From Ignavibacteriaceae bacterium (GTDB lineage Bacteria; Bacteroidota; Ignavibacteria; Ignavibacteriales; Ignavibacteriaceae), in assembly GCA_013388545.1 (NCBI GenBank), contig JACAFB010000002.1, positions 62,001-126,000 of the forward strand: DNA of 64,000 nt. The letters run 5' to 3'. Positions 17,386 through 26,646 of this stretch are shown one piece after another. Below the pieces are notes generated by a model that saw only the letters and a list, made by a program, of their open reading frames with translations, was not told the DNA's origin and ran no database searches. The stretch's first letter is position 1; each line of letters starts with the position of its first letter. Both the position numbers and the translations under genes were made by a program.

Positions 17386-18373
17386 CGTTGTATTTACTTG
17401 CGGCGATATAAATGGAATCGGGCCTGAAATAGTTGTTAAATCATTTAACAGAATAGCAAGAAAAAAAAATTCTCTGATCTTTGTTTGTCCCGGAAATGTT
17501 TTTCTCAAAACTATAAAATCGATACCTCCTGAATTTGATTTTCAAATAATAAAGAGTCCCGAATTTATTTCGAAAGAGAGAGTTAATGTTTTAGATATTG
17601 GTGAATATGAATTAAATCCGGGCAGTCCTTCCAGAATTTCAGGCAGAGTATCATTCGATTCACTTAAAACAGCTTTTGGATTAATTCAGCAAAAAAAAGC
17701 CGATGCTCTGGTAACTGCTCCTATCTCTAAAACAGCTTTGAAAATGGCAGGAATAAAATTCCCCGGGCATACTGAAATTCTGGCTGGCTGGACAAATCAA
17801 AAAAAATATCTGATGACATTTTTATCGCCCAAATTCAATGCCGCACTTGTTACTATTCACGAAGCAATTAAACAAGTCCCATCGTTAATAACCCGGGAGA
17901 AAATCTTTGATTCGTTGAATATTATAACACAATCAGCCAAAATTGATTTCCGGATCAAGAAACCGAAAATTGCTGTTCTGGGATTGAATCCACATGCCGG
18001 TGAAAATAATATTATTGGTTATGAAGAGTATAAAATAATTTCTCCGGTTATTAAGAAATTTAACAAAAGATTGTTTGTCGAAGGACCATTCTCACCTGAT
18101 GCTTTCTTTGCAAACAAAAGATTTGTTGAATTTGATTTCGTGCTTGGAATGTATCACGATCAGATTTTAATTCCTTTTAAAATGATGAATTTTTCAAATG
18201 GAGTAAACTTCACTGCTGGTTTGCCAATGGTCCGAACCTCTCCAGACCACGGAACAGCATTCGATATTGCAGGGAAAAATATTGCTGACCCTGATAGTAT
18301 CATTGCCGCATACAACTATGCCATTAAAATAGTAAAAAACCGGATTTACTATGCCCGCTTTAGAAAAAGCTAA
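17378..18373 (+). CDS. pdxA: 4-hydroxythreonine-4-phosphate dehydrogenase
   Basis: A 331-residue NAD-dependent, divalent-metal enzyme of the DXP-dependent pyridoxal phosphate pathway. Seen: 'CGDINGIGPEIVVK' at the N-terminus, 'ALVTAPISKTALKMAG', 'FPGHTEILA' with a metal-ligand His, 'LGLNPHAGENN', 'GMYHDQILIPFK' and 'RTSPDHGTAFDIAGK'. The length is standard. It overlaps the upstream GWxTD gene by 8 bases and the downstream methyltransferase by 23 bases. No other pdx gene is nearby. Confidence 0.96.
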   Translation: MISVVFTCGDINGIGPEIVVKSFNRIARKKNSLIFVCPGNVFLKTIKSIPPEFDFQIIKSPEFISKERVNVLDIGEYELNPGSPSRISGRVSFDSLKTAFGLIQQKKADALVTAPISKTALKMAGIKFPGHTEILAGWTNQKKYLMTFLSPKFNAALVTIHEAIKQVPSLITREKIFDSLNIITQSAKIDFRIKKPKIAVLGLNPHAGENNIIGYEEYKIISPVIKKFNKRLFVEGPFSPDAFFANKRFVEFDFVLGMYHDQILIPFKMMNFSNGVNFTAGLPMVRTSPDHGTAFDIAGKNIADPDSIIAAYNYAIKIVKNRIYYARFRKS

Positions 18374-19088
18374 AAACTATGATCAATTATTTCATATTTA
18401 TGATCATATAATGCGAAATGTGAATTACTCACATTGGGCTTCTTACATAATTCAAATATCAAAGAAATTCGTTAAAAATCCGGTTCAGGTTCTTGAGATA
18501 GGATCAGGTAACTGCAAACTTGCTAATCAGCTTCAAAGACATTTTAATTTTTTCATTGCGAGTGATTATTCCTTTAGAATGCTGCAGTCAGCGGGGAACA
18601 GGACCAAACATAAAGTTTGTCTTGATATGACTTCGCTTCCATTTTTAAATAAATTCGACTTGATAATAAGTGCATTTGACAGCATAAACTATTTAACCTC
18701 GGTAAAAAAGTTGAGTCTTCTATTCAGAGAAGTAAGGAGCGTTTTATCCGAAAAAGGAATTTTTACATTCGATGTTAGTCTTGAAAGTAATAGCTATAAA
18801 TACTTAAAAGATGGTAACAGGATATATAAAATTAAAAATATAAAAGTTCAGCAATCCAGTTCATTTAACCCATCAACTCGTGTACATACTAATAAATTTA
18901 TAATAGATTTTAAGGCTAATGGTTCATATATTGAAGTTCATAAACAGAAAATTTTTAGCTTTGATACATATTTCGAAATTTTTCAAAAATCTAAGTTAAA
19001 AGTTCTTGATTGTTTAAATGCATTTACATTCGAAGAGGGGAACAAAAACTCTGACAGAATTCAATTTGTAATAACAAAAACAGGATGA
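18351..19088 (+). CDS. Class I SAM-dependent methyltransferase
   Basis: A 245-residue methyltransferase. The glycine-rich SAM site is 'VLEIGSGNCKLANQL', followed by 'ASDYSFRMLQSA' (acidic ribose-binding position) and 'FDLIISAFDSINYL', a motif common in methyltransferases of the type that acts on small molecules. The substrate is unknown. The start overlaps pdxA by 23 bases and ftsE begins one base after the stop, so it is inside the same operon. Confidence 0.85.
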   Translation: MPALEKAKNYDQLFHIYDHIMRNVNYSHWASYIIQISKKFVKNPVQVLEIGSGNCKLANQLQRHFNFFIASDYSFRMLQSAGNRTKHKVCLDMTSLPFLNKFDLIISAFDSINYLTSVKKLSLLFREVRSVLSEKGIFTFDVSLESNSYKYLKDGNRIYKIKNIKVQQSSSFNPSTRVHTNKFIIDFKANGSYIEVHKQKIFSFDTYFEIFQKSKLKVLDCLNAFTFEEGNKNSDRIQFVITKTG

Positions 19089-19089
19089 T

Positions 19090-19764
19090 ATGCTTTCAAT
19101 TAAAAAAGTAGACTTCAGCTACGATTCAAATGAGATCTTTAAAGACCTTGACCTTGAAATGACGCAGGGTGAATTTATTTTTCTTGTCGGTAAAAGCGGT
19201 GTTGGTAAAACTACACTTCTTCAGTTGATTTATATGAACCTGCTTCCTAAATCCGGTTATATAAAGATTGGTGAGTTCAGTTCAAATATGATTAAACCAA
19301 AGCAACTTCCGGAACTTCGGAAAAAAATAGGAATCGTTTTTCAGGATTATAAATTACTAAGGGATAGAACAATAGCTGAGAATCTTTCTTTTATCCTCGA
19401 AGTTACAGGGAAACCGCATTCAGAAATTACCAAAAGAATTATTGAAGTTCTCTCTGATGTTGGACTCTCACACAGAAGGTACAGTTACCCTGATGAATTA
19501 TCAGGTGGTGAAAAGCAGAGAGTAGCTATCGCTCGCGCTATAATTAACGACCCGATTCTCGTACTTGCTGATGAACCTACAGGAAATCTTGACCCTGAAA
19601 CTTCAGGCGAAATTATAGATATTCTAAAAAAAATTAATGCTCGTGGAACCGCTGTCTTGATCGCAACTCATAATTATGAAATCGTAAAAAAAGTTGATAC
19701 AAAAATCTATAAGCTTGAAAACGGAAAGGTGGAAAGGACAACCTTAGCCCAATTATACAACTAA
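19090..19764 (+). CDS. ftsE: ABC transporter ATP-binding protein, FtsE type
   Basis: A 224-residue ATPase. Seen: Walker A 'VGKSGVGKTTLLQL', Q-loop 'IGIVFQDYKLLRDRTIAENLSFILEVTG' (characteristic of FtsE), signature 'LSGGEKQRVAIARA', Walker B 'ILVLADEPTGNLDPET' and H-loop 'LIATHN'. FtsE pairs with FtsX to activate peptidoglycan hydrolases at division; no ftsX is adjacent, so the partner must be elsewhere. A LolD/MacB-type ATPase is a less likely alternative. It ends convergent with adk, overlapping by 4 bases. Confidence 0.83.
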   Translation: MLSIKKVDFSYDSNEIFKDLDLEMTQGEFIFLVGKSGVGKTTLLQLIYMNLLPKSGYIKIGEFSSNMIKPKQLPELRKKIGIVFQDYKLLRDRTIAENLSFILEVTGKPHSEITKRIIEVLSDVGLSHRRYSYPDELSGGEKQRVAIARAIINDPILVLADEPTGNLDPETSGEIIDILKKINARGTAVLIATHNYEIVKKVDTKIYKLENGKVERTTLAQLYN

Positions 19765-20405
19765 AGCGAAAGAGCTTTTATAATTTTTGAATTAACTTCT
19801 TCAACTGACCCCAAACCATCAATCGTAATAGATTTGTTTTTCTTTTCGTAATAGCTTAATACTGGTTTGGTGTTCTGGTTGAATACTTCCAGTCTTCTCT
19901 TAATAACATCTTCTCTATCGTCGTTTCGCTGATAAAAGCTTTCCTTTGAATCGCAATTAGGGCAAGTATTCCTTCCATCTAATTCAGCAGATGTAAATAT
20001 ATGATTACATACTTTACAGGCTTTCCTGTTAGTTAATCTTTTAATTATCTCATCTTCATTAGCAGTTATATTTAACAGATAGAGGTCTTTAAAGTTGAGT
20101 TCTTTCATCAGTTTATCCAATGCTTCGGCTTGCGCAACTGTGCGGGGGAAACCATCAAGAATAAATCCATTTGTGCAGGAATCATTTGTGATAGTATCGC
20201 GGATTATTCCTATCATAATCTCATCAGGAACAAGTTCGCCCCGGTCCATAATTTCTTTTGCTTTAAGCCCGAGCTGGGTTTTATCATTTACTGCGGCTCT
20301 TAAAATATCTCCGGTTGAAATATGAGGAATGTTAAATTTTGAAGATAAGATTTTTGCTTGTGTACCTTTCCCCACGCCGGGGGATCCGAATAGAATGATG
20401 CGCAT
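19761..20405 (-). CDS. adk: Adenylate kinase (zinc-type LID)
   Basis: A 214-residue enzyme interconverting ATP+AMP and 2 ADP. Seen: P-loop 'LFGSPGVGKGTQAK', 'STGDILRAAV', 'GFILDGFPRT', and a LID domain with four cysteines, 'CKVCN' and 'CPNCDS', the zinc-binding form common in Gram-positives and many FCB bacteria. The ORF track begins at TTG; the next codon is ATG and is taken as the start. It is convergent with ftsE. Confidence 0.96.
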   Translation of the reverse strand: MRIILFGSPGVGKGTQAKILSSKFNIPHISTGDILRAAVNDKTQLGLKAKEIMDRGELVPDEIMIGIIRDTITNDSCTNGFILDGFPRTVAQAEALDKLMKELNFKDLYLLNITANEDEIIKRLTNRKACKVCNHIFTSAELDGRNTCPNCDSKESFYQRNDDREDVIKRRLEVFNQNTKPVLSYYEKKNKSITIDGLGSVEEVNSKIIKALSL

Positions 20406-20485
20406 CAATTTCTCATTTTTTTAATTGTGAAATTATGATATATGTCGATTTTTATCAAGGAAGCCAGTACACGAAAAGTTATTAT

Positions 20486-20953
20486 TTAAGTTTTTTCCCG
20501 AACTTTAGAAAAAAATTCTATTAATAGTCTACTGCTTTCGTCACTAAGCAATCCAGAATATACTTTACAGGAATGATTTAGTTTTCCTTCGGCAGGAATA
20601 TTATACAATGAACCACACGCTCCAAATTTAGGATCAAACGCCGCAAAGTAAATGGCATTGATTCTTGAGGATAATATTGCCCCCGTGCACATTAAACAAG
20701 GCTCAAGCGTAACATAAATATCGCATTCGTTAAGCCTCCAGTCAGATAAATGATTGGAAGCGGCTGTTAGAGCAATCATTTCAGCGTGTGCAGTAGCATC
20801 ACAGAGTTTTTCGGTTTGATTATAACCTCTACCAATTATTTTATCTTTATGAACAACAACTGAACCGACGGGAATTTCACCTTCCTGAAAAGCTCTTTCA
20901 GCTTCCTGCAATGCAGAGTACATAAAACGATATTTATCTTCACTAAAAAGCAT
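20486..20953 (-). CDS. tadA: tRNA adenosine(34) deaminase
   Basis: A 155-residue zinc deaminase making inosine at the wobble position of tRNA-Arg(ACG). Seen: 'AHAEMIAL' (His ligand and catalytic Glu) and 'TLEPCLMCTGAIL' (two Cys ligands). Its substrate, a tRNA-Arg(ACG), is encoded in this window at 32.6 kb, which supports TadA over guanine or cytosine deaminases of the same fold. It lies between tRNA-Arg(TCG) and adk on the minus strand. Confidence 0.93.
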   Translation of the reverse strand: MLFSEDKYRFMYSALQEAERAFQEGEIPVGSVVVHKDKIIGRGYNQTEKLCDATAHAEMIALTAASNHLSDWRLNECDIYVTLEPCLMCTGAILSSRINAIYFAAFDPKFGACGSLYNIPAEGKLNHSCKVYSGLLSDESSRLLIEFFSKVREKT

Positions 20954-20995
20954 ATTATATCAGAATAGAAATAGCAGGCAGATCTAAATTTATGT

Positions 20996-21072
20996 TGGTA
21001 CGCCCGGAAGGACTTGAACCCTCAACCCTCAGATCCGAAGTCTGATGCTCTATCCAATTGAGCTACGGGCGC
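20996..21072 (-). tRNA. tRNA-Arg(TCG)
   Basis: On the minus strand the cloverleaf is complete: acceptor GCGCCCG/CGGGCGT, D-arm TAGCTCAATTGGATAGAGC, anticodon stem TCAGA/TCTGA with loop CTTCGGA (anticodon TCG, codon CGA), T-loop GGTTCAAGTCC. Discriminator A and a genome-encoded CCA are present. Confidence 0.95.
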
Positions 21073-21455
21073 ATAAATAAAACTTATCTTATATTTCAGC
21101 CGGTGCTTACAGATACAAAAATTACTTTTTTAACACGTAAAGATAGTAATTATAATCCAGATTTTTCATTAGATATTCGCTTACAGATTTATAATTTATT
21201 AACACAATATTAATCCCGTTTGAAAATTCCGGATTAAATAAGATCTTTTCAAAAATATTTTTTGATTTTAGTTGTACCTATAAAGAATAATTTATATTTT
21301 TTGTGTGAAGCTAAGCTTATTAACTAAGCTTTTATAAAATTGCTGATTCAAAAATCAAAATCCATCTTGAATGGTATGTTAAAATCCAATAGAGAATTCT
21401 TACAAATACTCTTTCCTATAAAATATTCACTCATAACTTATCATGGAGGTCTATT
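21073..21455. other. Gene-free region upstream of a T9SS cargo gene
   Basis: About 380 AT-rich bases between tRNA-Arg and the next gene. It must hold the minus-strand tRNA promoter and the plus-strand promoter. The only symmetry noted is AAGCTTA-TTAAC-TAAGCTT at 21313-21331. No ORF with a ribosome site, no RNA family recognised. Confidence 0.5.
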
Positions 21456-23315
21456 ATGCGAAACAGAATACTTATAACTTCTTTGGTTCTGTTTTTATTC
21501 TCGGTCTTGGTTATTGCTCAGGAAGGACCACGCGACTGGTCAAAGGCAGCTACAAACTTTAATAATCCCGGCGTTGTTCATAGTCCAGCCGGTGATGGTA
21601 TTTTGGCTGTTGAATCATTTGAAGATGCAACTTTTCCTCCTCCGGGATGGATAAAACTGAATCCTGACGGTGGATCAGGTTGGAATAGACAAACTGCTGG
21701 AACATCTCCAATTCCTGGCTGGAATGGTGGAACTATAACTGCTCCAGCAGGCGGCGGCAACGCTGTTGCTTTCTGCACCTGGAATACCGGTGGTACAACA
21801 GCAAACGATCAGTGGCTTGTTACTCCACAAATTACTAATGTTCAGCCCAATGATTCTCTGATATTCTGGATGCTTATACCCGGTTACACAAATGCATATC
21901 TAGAAAATGTAGATATTTTAATTTCAACAACAGGAACAAATCCTTCTAATTTTACTATACCTGTTGCCCTTTTAACTTTTCCTGTTAATAATACAGATAC
22001 TCTTTGGAAAAGATATGCCTATAAACTCGGTGATTTTGTTACTGCTGGTTCAAATATATATGTTGGTTTCAGAGAACATGTTGCTGATAACTTTAACGAA
22101 GGCGCTGCTGTTCTTCTTGATTTGGTTCAAGTCAAAGAAGGTGCTGGCTCTTCCGTAGTTTTCTTTGATAATTTTGATACCTATACTGCCGGAACTGATA
22201 CTTTAGCTTGCCAGGCTCCGGTTTGGACAACCTGGAGTAATGCAGCTTGTGGTCCTGAAGATGCAGATGTTTCTGCTTTATTTGCATACAGCGGAACAAA
22301 ATCTGCTTTCATTAAACCAAATGATGATCTTGTGAAAGATTTTGGTACTGCATTCTCATCCGGAATATATAAAATAAGTTTCCGAGTCTTTATAAACAGT
22401 GGAAAAGCCGGTTACTTTAATACTCTTGCTACGTTTGCAGGTGGAAGTAGTGCCTGGGGTCTTGAAGTTTATTTTGATGTTGGTGGTGGCGGACGTGTTA
22501 ATCCTAACGGATCTGTTCCTGCTACGTTTACGTGGACTCCTGGAGTTTGGAATCTGGTAGAGCATTACGTTGACCTTGATGCTGATTTATCATACTTTTA
22601 TTTCAATGGTGTATTGGTTCACCAGCAGACCTGGACAGTTGGCGCCTATACAAGCACCATCCCCAAAACCCTTGATGCTAATGACTTCTATGGTGCCACA
22701 TCTCAGGACAATATGTATTTTGATGATTACAAAGTTGAACAAGTTTCTGTTGTTCCGGTCGAATTAACTTCATTTACAGCTTCTGTAACAAATAACGGTC
22801 AGGTTCTTTTAAACTGGACAACTGCCACTGAAGTAAATAACCACAGATTTGAAATTGAAAGAAAAGCTGAAAACAGCGGCTATGTGACTATTGGTTATGT
22901 TGAAGGTGCCGGAACTACTACCGAAGCTCAGGAATATTCGTTTTTGGATGTAAGTGTTCAGCCTGGTGTTTACACATACAGATTGAAACAAGTTGATCTT
23001 AACGGTACATTTGAATTCAGTAACGAGATTTTGGTAGATGTTCATCCTCCATTGAAATTTGCTCTCGAACAGAATTACCCCAATCCATTCAATCCTGCAA
23101 CAACCATCAGGTTCTCAACAGTTGAGCCTTCAATAGTAAAGCTTTCTGTTTACAATGCTCTTGGTGAGGAAGTTGCTGTTTTGAAAAATGAATTCTTACA
23201 AGCTGGTTTCTATGAAGTTCAGTTTGATGCTTCAACATTTGCAAGCGGAGTTTATTACTACAGATTGCAATCCGGTTCTATGGTTGAAGTTAAAAAGATG
23301 ATACTTACCAAGTAG
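21456..23315 (+). CDS. Secreted T9SS cargo protein with choice-of-anchor J-like and lectin-like domains
   Basis: A 619-residue exported protein starting after a strong GGAGGT site. Signal peptide at residues 1-22 (LFLFSVLVIAQ), then a choice-of-anchor J/MAM-like beta-sandwich (~50-220; 'ESFEDATFPPPGWIKLN', 'NDQWLVTPQI'), a second jelly-roll/LamG-like domain (~225-430; 'FFDNFDTYTAG', 'NMYFDDYKVEQV'), an FN3-like domain ('VELTSFTASV', 'LLNWTTATEVNNHRFEIER', ~430-525), and the C-terminal type A sorting domain ('LEQNYPNPFNPATTIRF', ending in VKKMILTK). It is expected to cross the outer membrane by T9SS and be attached or released. No catalytic domain is seen; binding to a carbohydrate or surface is a guess. 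Confidence 0.85.
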   Translation: MRNRILITSLVLFLFSVLVIAQEGPRDWSKAATNFNNPGVVHSPAGDGILAVESFEDATFPPPGWIKLNPDGGSGWNRQTAGTSPIPGWNGGTITAPAGGGNAVAFCTWNTGGTTANDQWLVTPQITNVQPNDSLIFWMLIPGYTNAYLENVDILISTTGTNPSNFTIPVALLTFPVNNTDTLWKRYAYKLGDFVTAGSNIYVGFREHVADNFNEGAAVLLDLVQVKEGAGSSVVFFDNFDTYTAGTDTLACQAPVWTTWSNAACGPEDADVSALFAYSGTKSAFIKPNDDLVKDFGTAFSSGIYKISFRVFINSGKAGYFNTLATFAGGSSAWGLEVYFDVGGGGRVNPNGSVPATFTWTPGVWNLVEHYVDLDADLSYFYFNGVLVHQQTWTVGAYTSTIPKTLDANDFYGATSQDNMYFDDYKVEQVSVVPVELTSFTASVTNNGQVLLNWTTATEVNNHRFEIERKAENSGYVTIGYVEGAGTTTEAQEYSFLDVSVQPGVYTYRLKQVDLNGTFEFSNEILVDVHPPLKFALEQNYPNPFNPATTIRFSTVEPSIVKLSVYNALGEEVAVLKNEFLQAGFYEVQFDASTFASGVYYYRLQSGSMVEVKKMILTK

Positions 23316-23332
23316 TTTAATTCTTTAAAAAG

Positions 23333-23366
23333 TCCGGCGCGGAGAAATCCGTGCCGGAAATTTTTT
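23333..23366 (+). terminator. Intrinsic terminator
   Basis: Stem TCCGGCGCGGA/TCCGTGCCGGA (one G-T wobble) with a short loop, then AATTTTTTC, 17 bases after the stop of the T9SS cargo gene. Confidence 0.88.
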
Positions 23367-23511
23367 CTTCGACTTAATTTTCTCCTAACCGCACATCATT
23401 TTATTTTCCCTTTTCACTTTCTTAAGCAGACACTCATAACATATCTTCACTTTTCAAATCGCTGTTTTGATAAATTTACGAGCAAATTTATCATTAAAAG
23501 GAGCATTGATC

Positions 23512-25656
23512 ATGAAAAAGCTTTTACTTTTACTTTCAATTCTGTTCTACCAAACCGGAATCTTAACAGCGCAGGAAGGAATGTGGCTGTTAAACCAAAT
23601 TAATATGTTCGATCTGAAAGAATATGGTTTTCAGATTAGTGCGGATGATATCTATGATCCTGAGAAACCTTCATTATTTAATGCAATAATTCAGCTCGGA
23701 GGAGGTACTGCTTCTTTTGTTTCTCCTGAAGGTCTGATTCTTACAAATCATCACGTTGCATACACTGCTCTTCAAAGAGCTTCGACATCTGAAAATAATT
23801 ACCTTGCCAACGGATTTTTAGCAAACAACAAATCTGAGGAAATCCAGGCTCCGGGTTATGTTGCAAGAATTTTACTGAAGATGAAGGATGTTACTAATGA
23901 CATTCATTCTTATCTAAAAGATGCTAAAGATCCTATGGATCGTCAAACCAAGCTTCAGGAAAAAATAAAAGCGATTACCGATGAAGCAAAAGGAAATTTA
24001 ACTGATATACAAGCAAATGTTTCGGAAATGTATAACGGAAGAGAATATTATCTGTTTGTTTACAAAACTTTTAAAGATGTGAGATTAGTTTACGCGCCAC
24101 CTGAATCAATTGGAAAGTTTGGCGGTGAAATTGATAATTGGATGTGGCCAAGACACACCGGTGATTTTTCATTCCTGCGAATTTATGCTGCGCCAAACGG
24201 AGAGGGAAGAGAATACAATACTGATAATATTCCTTATAAGCCTAAAGTATGGTTGAAATTATCCAATTCGGATCTGGATGAAGGTGATATTACTTTCATT
24301 TTGGGTTTCCCCGGTTTTACCACAAGGTATAGATCTTCAAATTCGGTCAGATGGAATCTTTATGAAAATTACCCCTTTACAATTAAAAACTTCAGGGAAA
24401 TAATTGATTTGATGGACGAGCTAACGAAGAATTCAGAGGAAGGACAATTAAAAGTTGCCGCCTTTAAATCAGGTTTAGCAAATACACTTAAAAATTCTGA
24501 AGGTAAAGTTGAAGGAATGATAAAAATTAATTATCTCCAGAAAAAATTAGATTTCGAAAAGAAATTTTTGGATTGGCTGGCAGAGAATCCTGATTTGAAG
24601 GCAAAATATGGTTCTGTGTTTAGCGATGAGAAAAAACTCTATGATGAACTTCAAAAGAACAAACAAAAAGATAATGTTCTCGGAATCCTTGGTGGACTCG
24701 CCGGAACACCGCTGTCCTTAGCAATTCAGATTTACAATTCAGCAAAAGAATTCGACAAACCGGAATCTGAACGTCAATCAGGATTTACGCCTGAAGCATT
24801 AGAGAATTTTAAAAGGCAGGTTTCATTCCAGTATGCGAATTATTTCATGCCCGTTGATAAAGCCTTAATGGTTCGCGGATTAAAGATGGCTTCGATGCTT
24901 CCTGAAGGACAAAAGCTAAATGGTATTTCAAATCTAATGATCGGTGGAAAGACTCCGGAAGAAATTGTAGAGGAGTTTTGGAAAACTTCAAAGTTGACTG
25001 ATCCTGAATATGCTAAATCGTTAATTGGTTTATCAGTTAAAGAACTTGAGGCGCTTAATGATCCGTTTATCAAACTTGCTGCAGCACTAAGTGAGGATTT
25101 CGATGATTCTCAAAATCGTGGCCAGAATTTCAATGTCTCTGTTACTCAAATCAGAAAACTTTATATTGATGCACTCTATGAATGGAAGGGAAGCAAGTTG
25201 TATCCGGATGCTAACGGAACAATGAGGTTCACGTTTGGTCCGGTAAGAGGTTACAATCCAGCAGATGCAGTCTGGTATTATCCGTTTACTACCTTGCGAG
25301 GTGTAATCGAAAAGGAGAAAAACCAGGATCCGTTCGATGTTCCTGATAAGCTTGTAGATCTTTACGAGAATAAAAATTGGGAAGGATACGTTGATCCGGA
25401 TTTAGAACAGGTTCCTGTTGCTTTTACTCATATGTGTGACATCACTGGTGGTAACAGCGGAAGTCCGGTTATGAATGGCAAGGGAGAACTTATTGGATTA
25501 GCTTTTGATGGCAACTATGAAGCAATGATAAGTGATTGGCAATACGATGCAGAACTTCAGAGAACCATATCAGTTGATGTAAGATATATTCTTTTTGTAA
25601 CTGAAAAGTTTGGCAATGCGGGTTATTTGTTAAAAGAAATGGGTGCTGTCAAATAA
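23512..25656 (+). CDS. S46 family dipeptidyl-peptidase (DPP7-like)
   Basis: A 714-residue exported serine peptidase that removes dipeptides from peptide N-termini in the periplasm. The start is placed at the ATG at 23512, which follows AAAAGGAG and gives a proper signal peptide (KKLLLLLSILFYQTGILTAQ); the track's TTG start adds 15 unlikely residues. Catalytic elements: His in 'LTNHHVAYTAL', Asp in 'GGEIDNWMWPRHTGDFSFLRIY' and Ser in 'GGNSGSPVMN'. Eighteen residues after the Ser is Gly ('AFDGN'), the position that is Gly in DPP7 and Arg in DPP11, so a hydrophobic P1 preference is predicted rather than Asp/Glu. A terminator follows. Confidence 0.93.
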   Translation: MKKLLLLLSILFYQTGILTAQEGMWLLNQINMFDLKEYGFQISADDIYDPEKPSLFNAIIQLGGGTASFVSPEGLILTNHHVAYTALQRASTSENNYLANGFLANNKSEEIQAPGYVARILLKMKDVTNDIHSYLKDAKDPMDRQTKLQEKIKAITDEAKGNLTDIQANVSEMYNGREYYLFVYKTFKDVRLVYAPPESIGKFGGEIDNWMWPRHTGDFSFLRIYAAPNGEGREYNTDNIPYKPKVWLKLSNSDLDEGDITFILGFPGFTTRYRSSNSVRWNLYENYPFTIKNFREIIDLMDELTKNSEEGQLKVAAFKSGLANTLKNSEGKVEGMIKINYLQKKLDFEKKFLDWLAENPDLKAKYGSVFSDEKKLYDELQKNKQKDNVLGILGGLAGTPLSLAIQIYNSAKEFDKPESERQSGFTPEALENFKRQVSFQYANYFMPVDKALMVRGLKMASMLPEGQKLNGISNLMIGGKTPEEIVEEFWKTSKLTDPEYAKSLIGLSVKELEALNDPFIKLAAALSEDFDDSQNRGQNFNVSVTQIRKLYIDALYEWKGSKLYPDANGTMRFTFGPVRGYNPADAVWYYPFTTLRGVIEKEKNQDPFDVPDKLVDLYENKNWEGYVDPDLEQVPVAFTHMCDITGGNSGSPVMNGKGELIGLAFDGNYEAMISDWQYDAELQRTISVDVRYILFVTEKFGNAGYLLKEMGAVK

Positions 25657-25674
25657 TTTAAACCTTGATCTAAG

Positions 25675-25701
25675 AAGGGCAGTTAAAATCTGCCCTTTTT
25701 T
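25675..25701 (+). terminator. Intrinsic terminator of the S46 peptidase gene
   Basis: Stem AAGGGCA/TGCCCTT with a 9-base AT-rich loop, followed by TTTT. Located 19 bases after the stop, between two convergent genes. Confidence 0.85.
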
Positions 25702-25729
25702 ATTTAAGCAAACTTAGAGTTGAAATGCA

Positions 25730-26620
25730 TCAATATCCGGATTGAACGGGAGATTTCATATTTCCTAAACCAATCGCATTTATTAATTCCTCATAGTTGA
25801 TTAAAGTCAAACCATATTCTTCATCTGAATTAATTTTAGAGAATGAGATTAAAGCTTTTAGTTCTGACTCCCGATGTTTACTCATCTCTTTCAAGCCAAA
25901 TGAATTCTCATCTATCAGAGCGCTTAGTTCATCATTATCAATTCCGATATGGCAGACAAGTAAATTTACTTTCGAGGAATCTAAGCCTGAAAGCGAAGTT
26001 TTTAGATAACCTTCCTTTTCATCAACAGGAATACTATACATACTTTTGAGATCAACTTCTCCGAAATATCTCGATACTCCCAAATTATATTCCTTCGCGA
26101 GTTTCTCAACAATTGCTCTCATTTCAGGAGTCTCAACAGCGGTTCCCATATGATAATCGAGATAGTATATTTTAATTCCACTTTTTATTGCCCGCTCAAT
26201 CTGAGCTCGAAGTTCTGTTTCAACCTCATCTATAGATGGATTGTTTGCAAAGAAAGATTCTCTTGATGGGAAGAAATAACCATTCGAGTCGACTAAAGAT
26301 GGAACAGTTCCTGCACCTGAAACAGGACCCCATTTATAATTTTTCCATTCTGAATTTAAAGTGAGATGAATTCCAACGCTGATTTCCGGATGACTTTTCA
26401 GGATTTCTACAGCCTCCTGGTACCAGTTACATGCAAACATTACAGAAGCTGAAAATTTCAAACCTGAATCAATTAACTCTTTCGCTGCCAAATTAACAGA
26501 ATGTGACATTCCGATATCATCACATCGAATAAGAAGAAGCTTTGAGTTCTTTTCACTTTGTGTATATCCTGAAACAGACAGGAAGATTACACTGATTAAA
26601 ATTAAAATGTATCTCTTCAC
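25730..26620 (-). CDS. Exported YdjC/ChbG-like carbohydrate deacetylase family protein
   Basis: A 296-residue protein of the YdjC/ChbG family, whose studied members remove acetyl groups from chito-oligosaccharides. Seen: a signal peptide (YILILISVIFLSVSGYTQS), the metal-site pair 'IRCDDIGMSHSVNLA', 'VGIHLTLNSEW' with a metal His, and 'YYLDYHMGTAVETPE' with further His residues. Unlike E. coli ChbG it is exported. The substrate is not known. It is co-oriented with the radical SAM gene, which ends 26 bases upstream of this start. Confidence 0.85.
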   Translation of the reverse strand: MKRYILILISVIFLSVSGYTQSEKNSKLLLIRCDDIGMSHSVNLAAKELIDSGLKFSASVMFACNWYQEAVEILKSHPEISVGIHLTLNSEWKNYKWGPVSGAGTVPSLVDSNGYFFPSRESFFANNPSIDEVETELRAQIERAIKSGIKIYYLDYHMGTAVETPEMRAIVEKLAKEYNLGVSRYFGEVDLKSMYSIPVDEKEGYLKTSLSGLDSSKVNLLVCHIGIDNDELSALIDENSFGLKEMSKHRESELKALISFSKINSDEEYGLTLINYEELINAIGLGNMKSPVQSGY

Positions 26621-26646
26621 TTTTTAGCTTTCCGATGAATTGATGA

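Noticed and set aside
20996-21072. tRNA genes as possible integration sites of a genomic island
   Set aside because: No integrase, no direct repeat of a tRNA 3' end and no change in gene character was found next to any of the three tRNAs.
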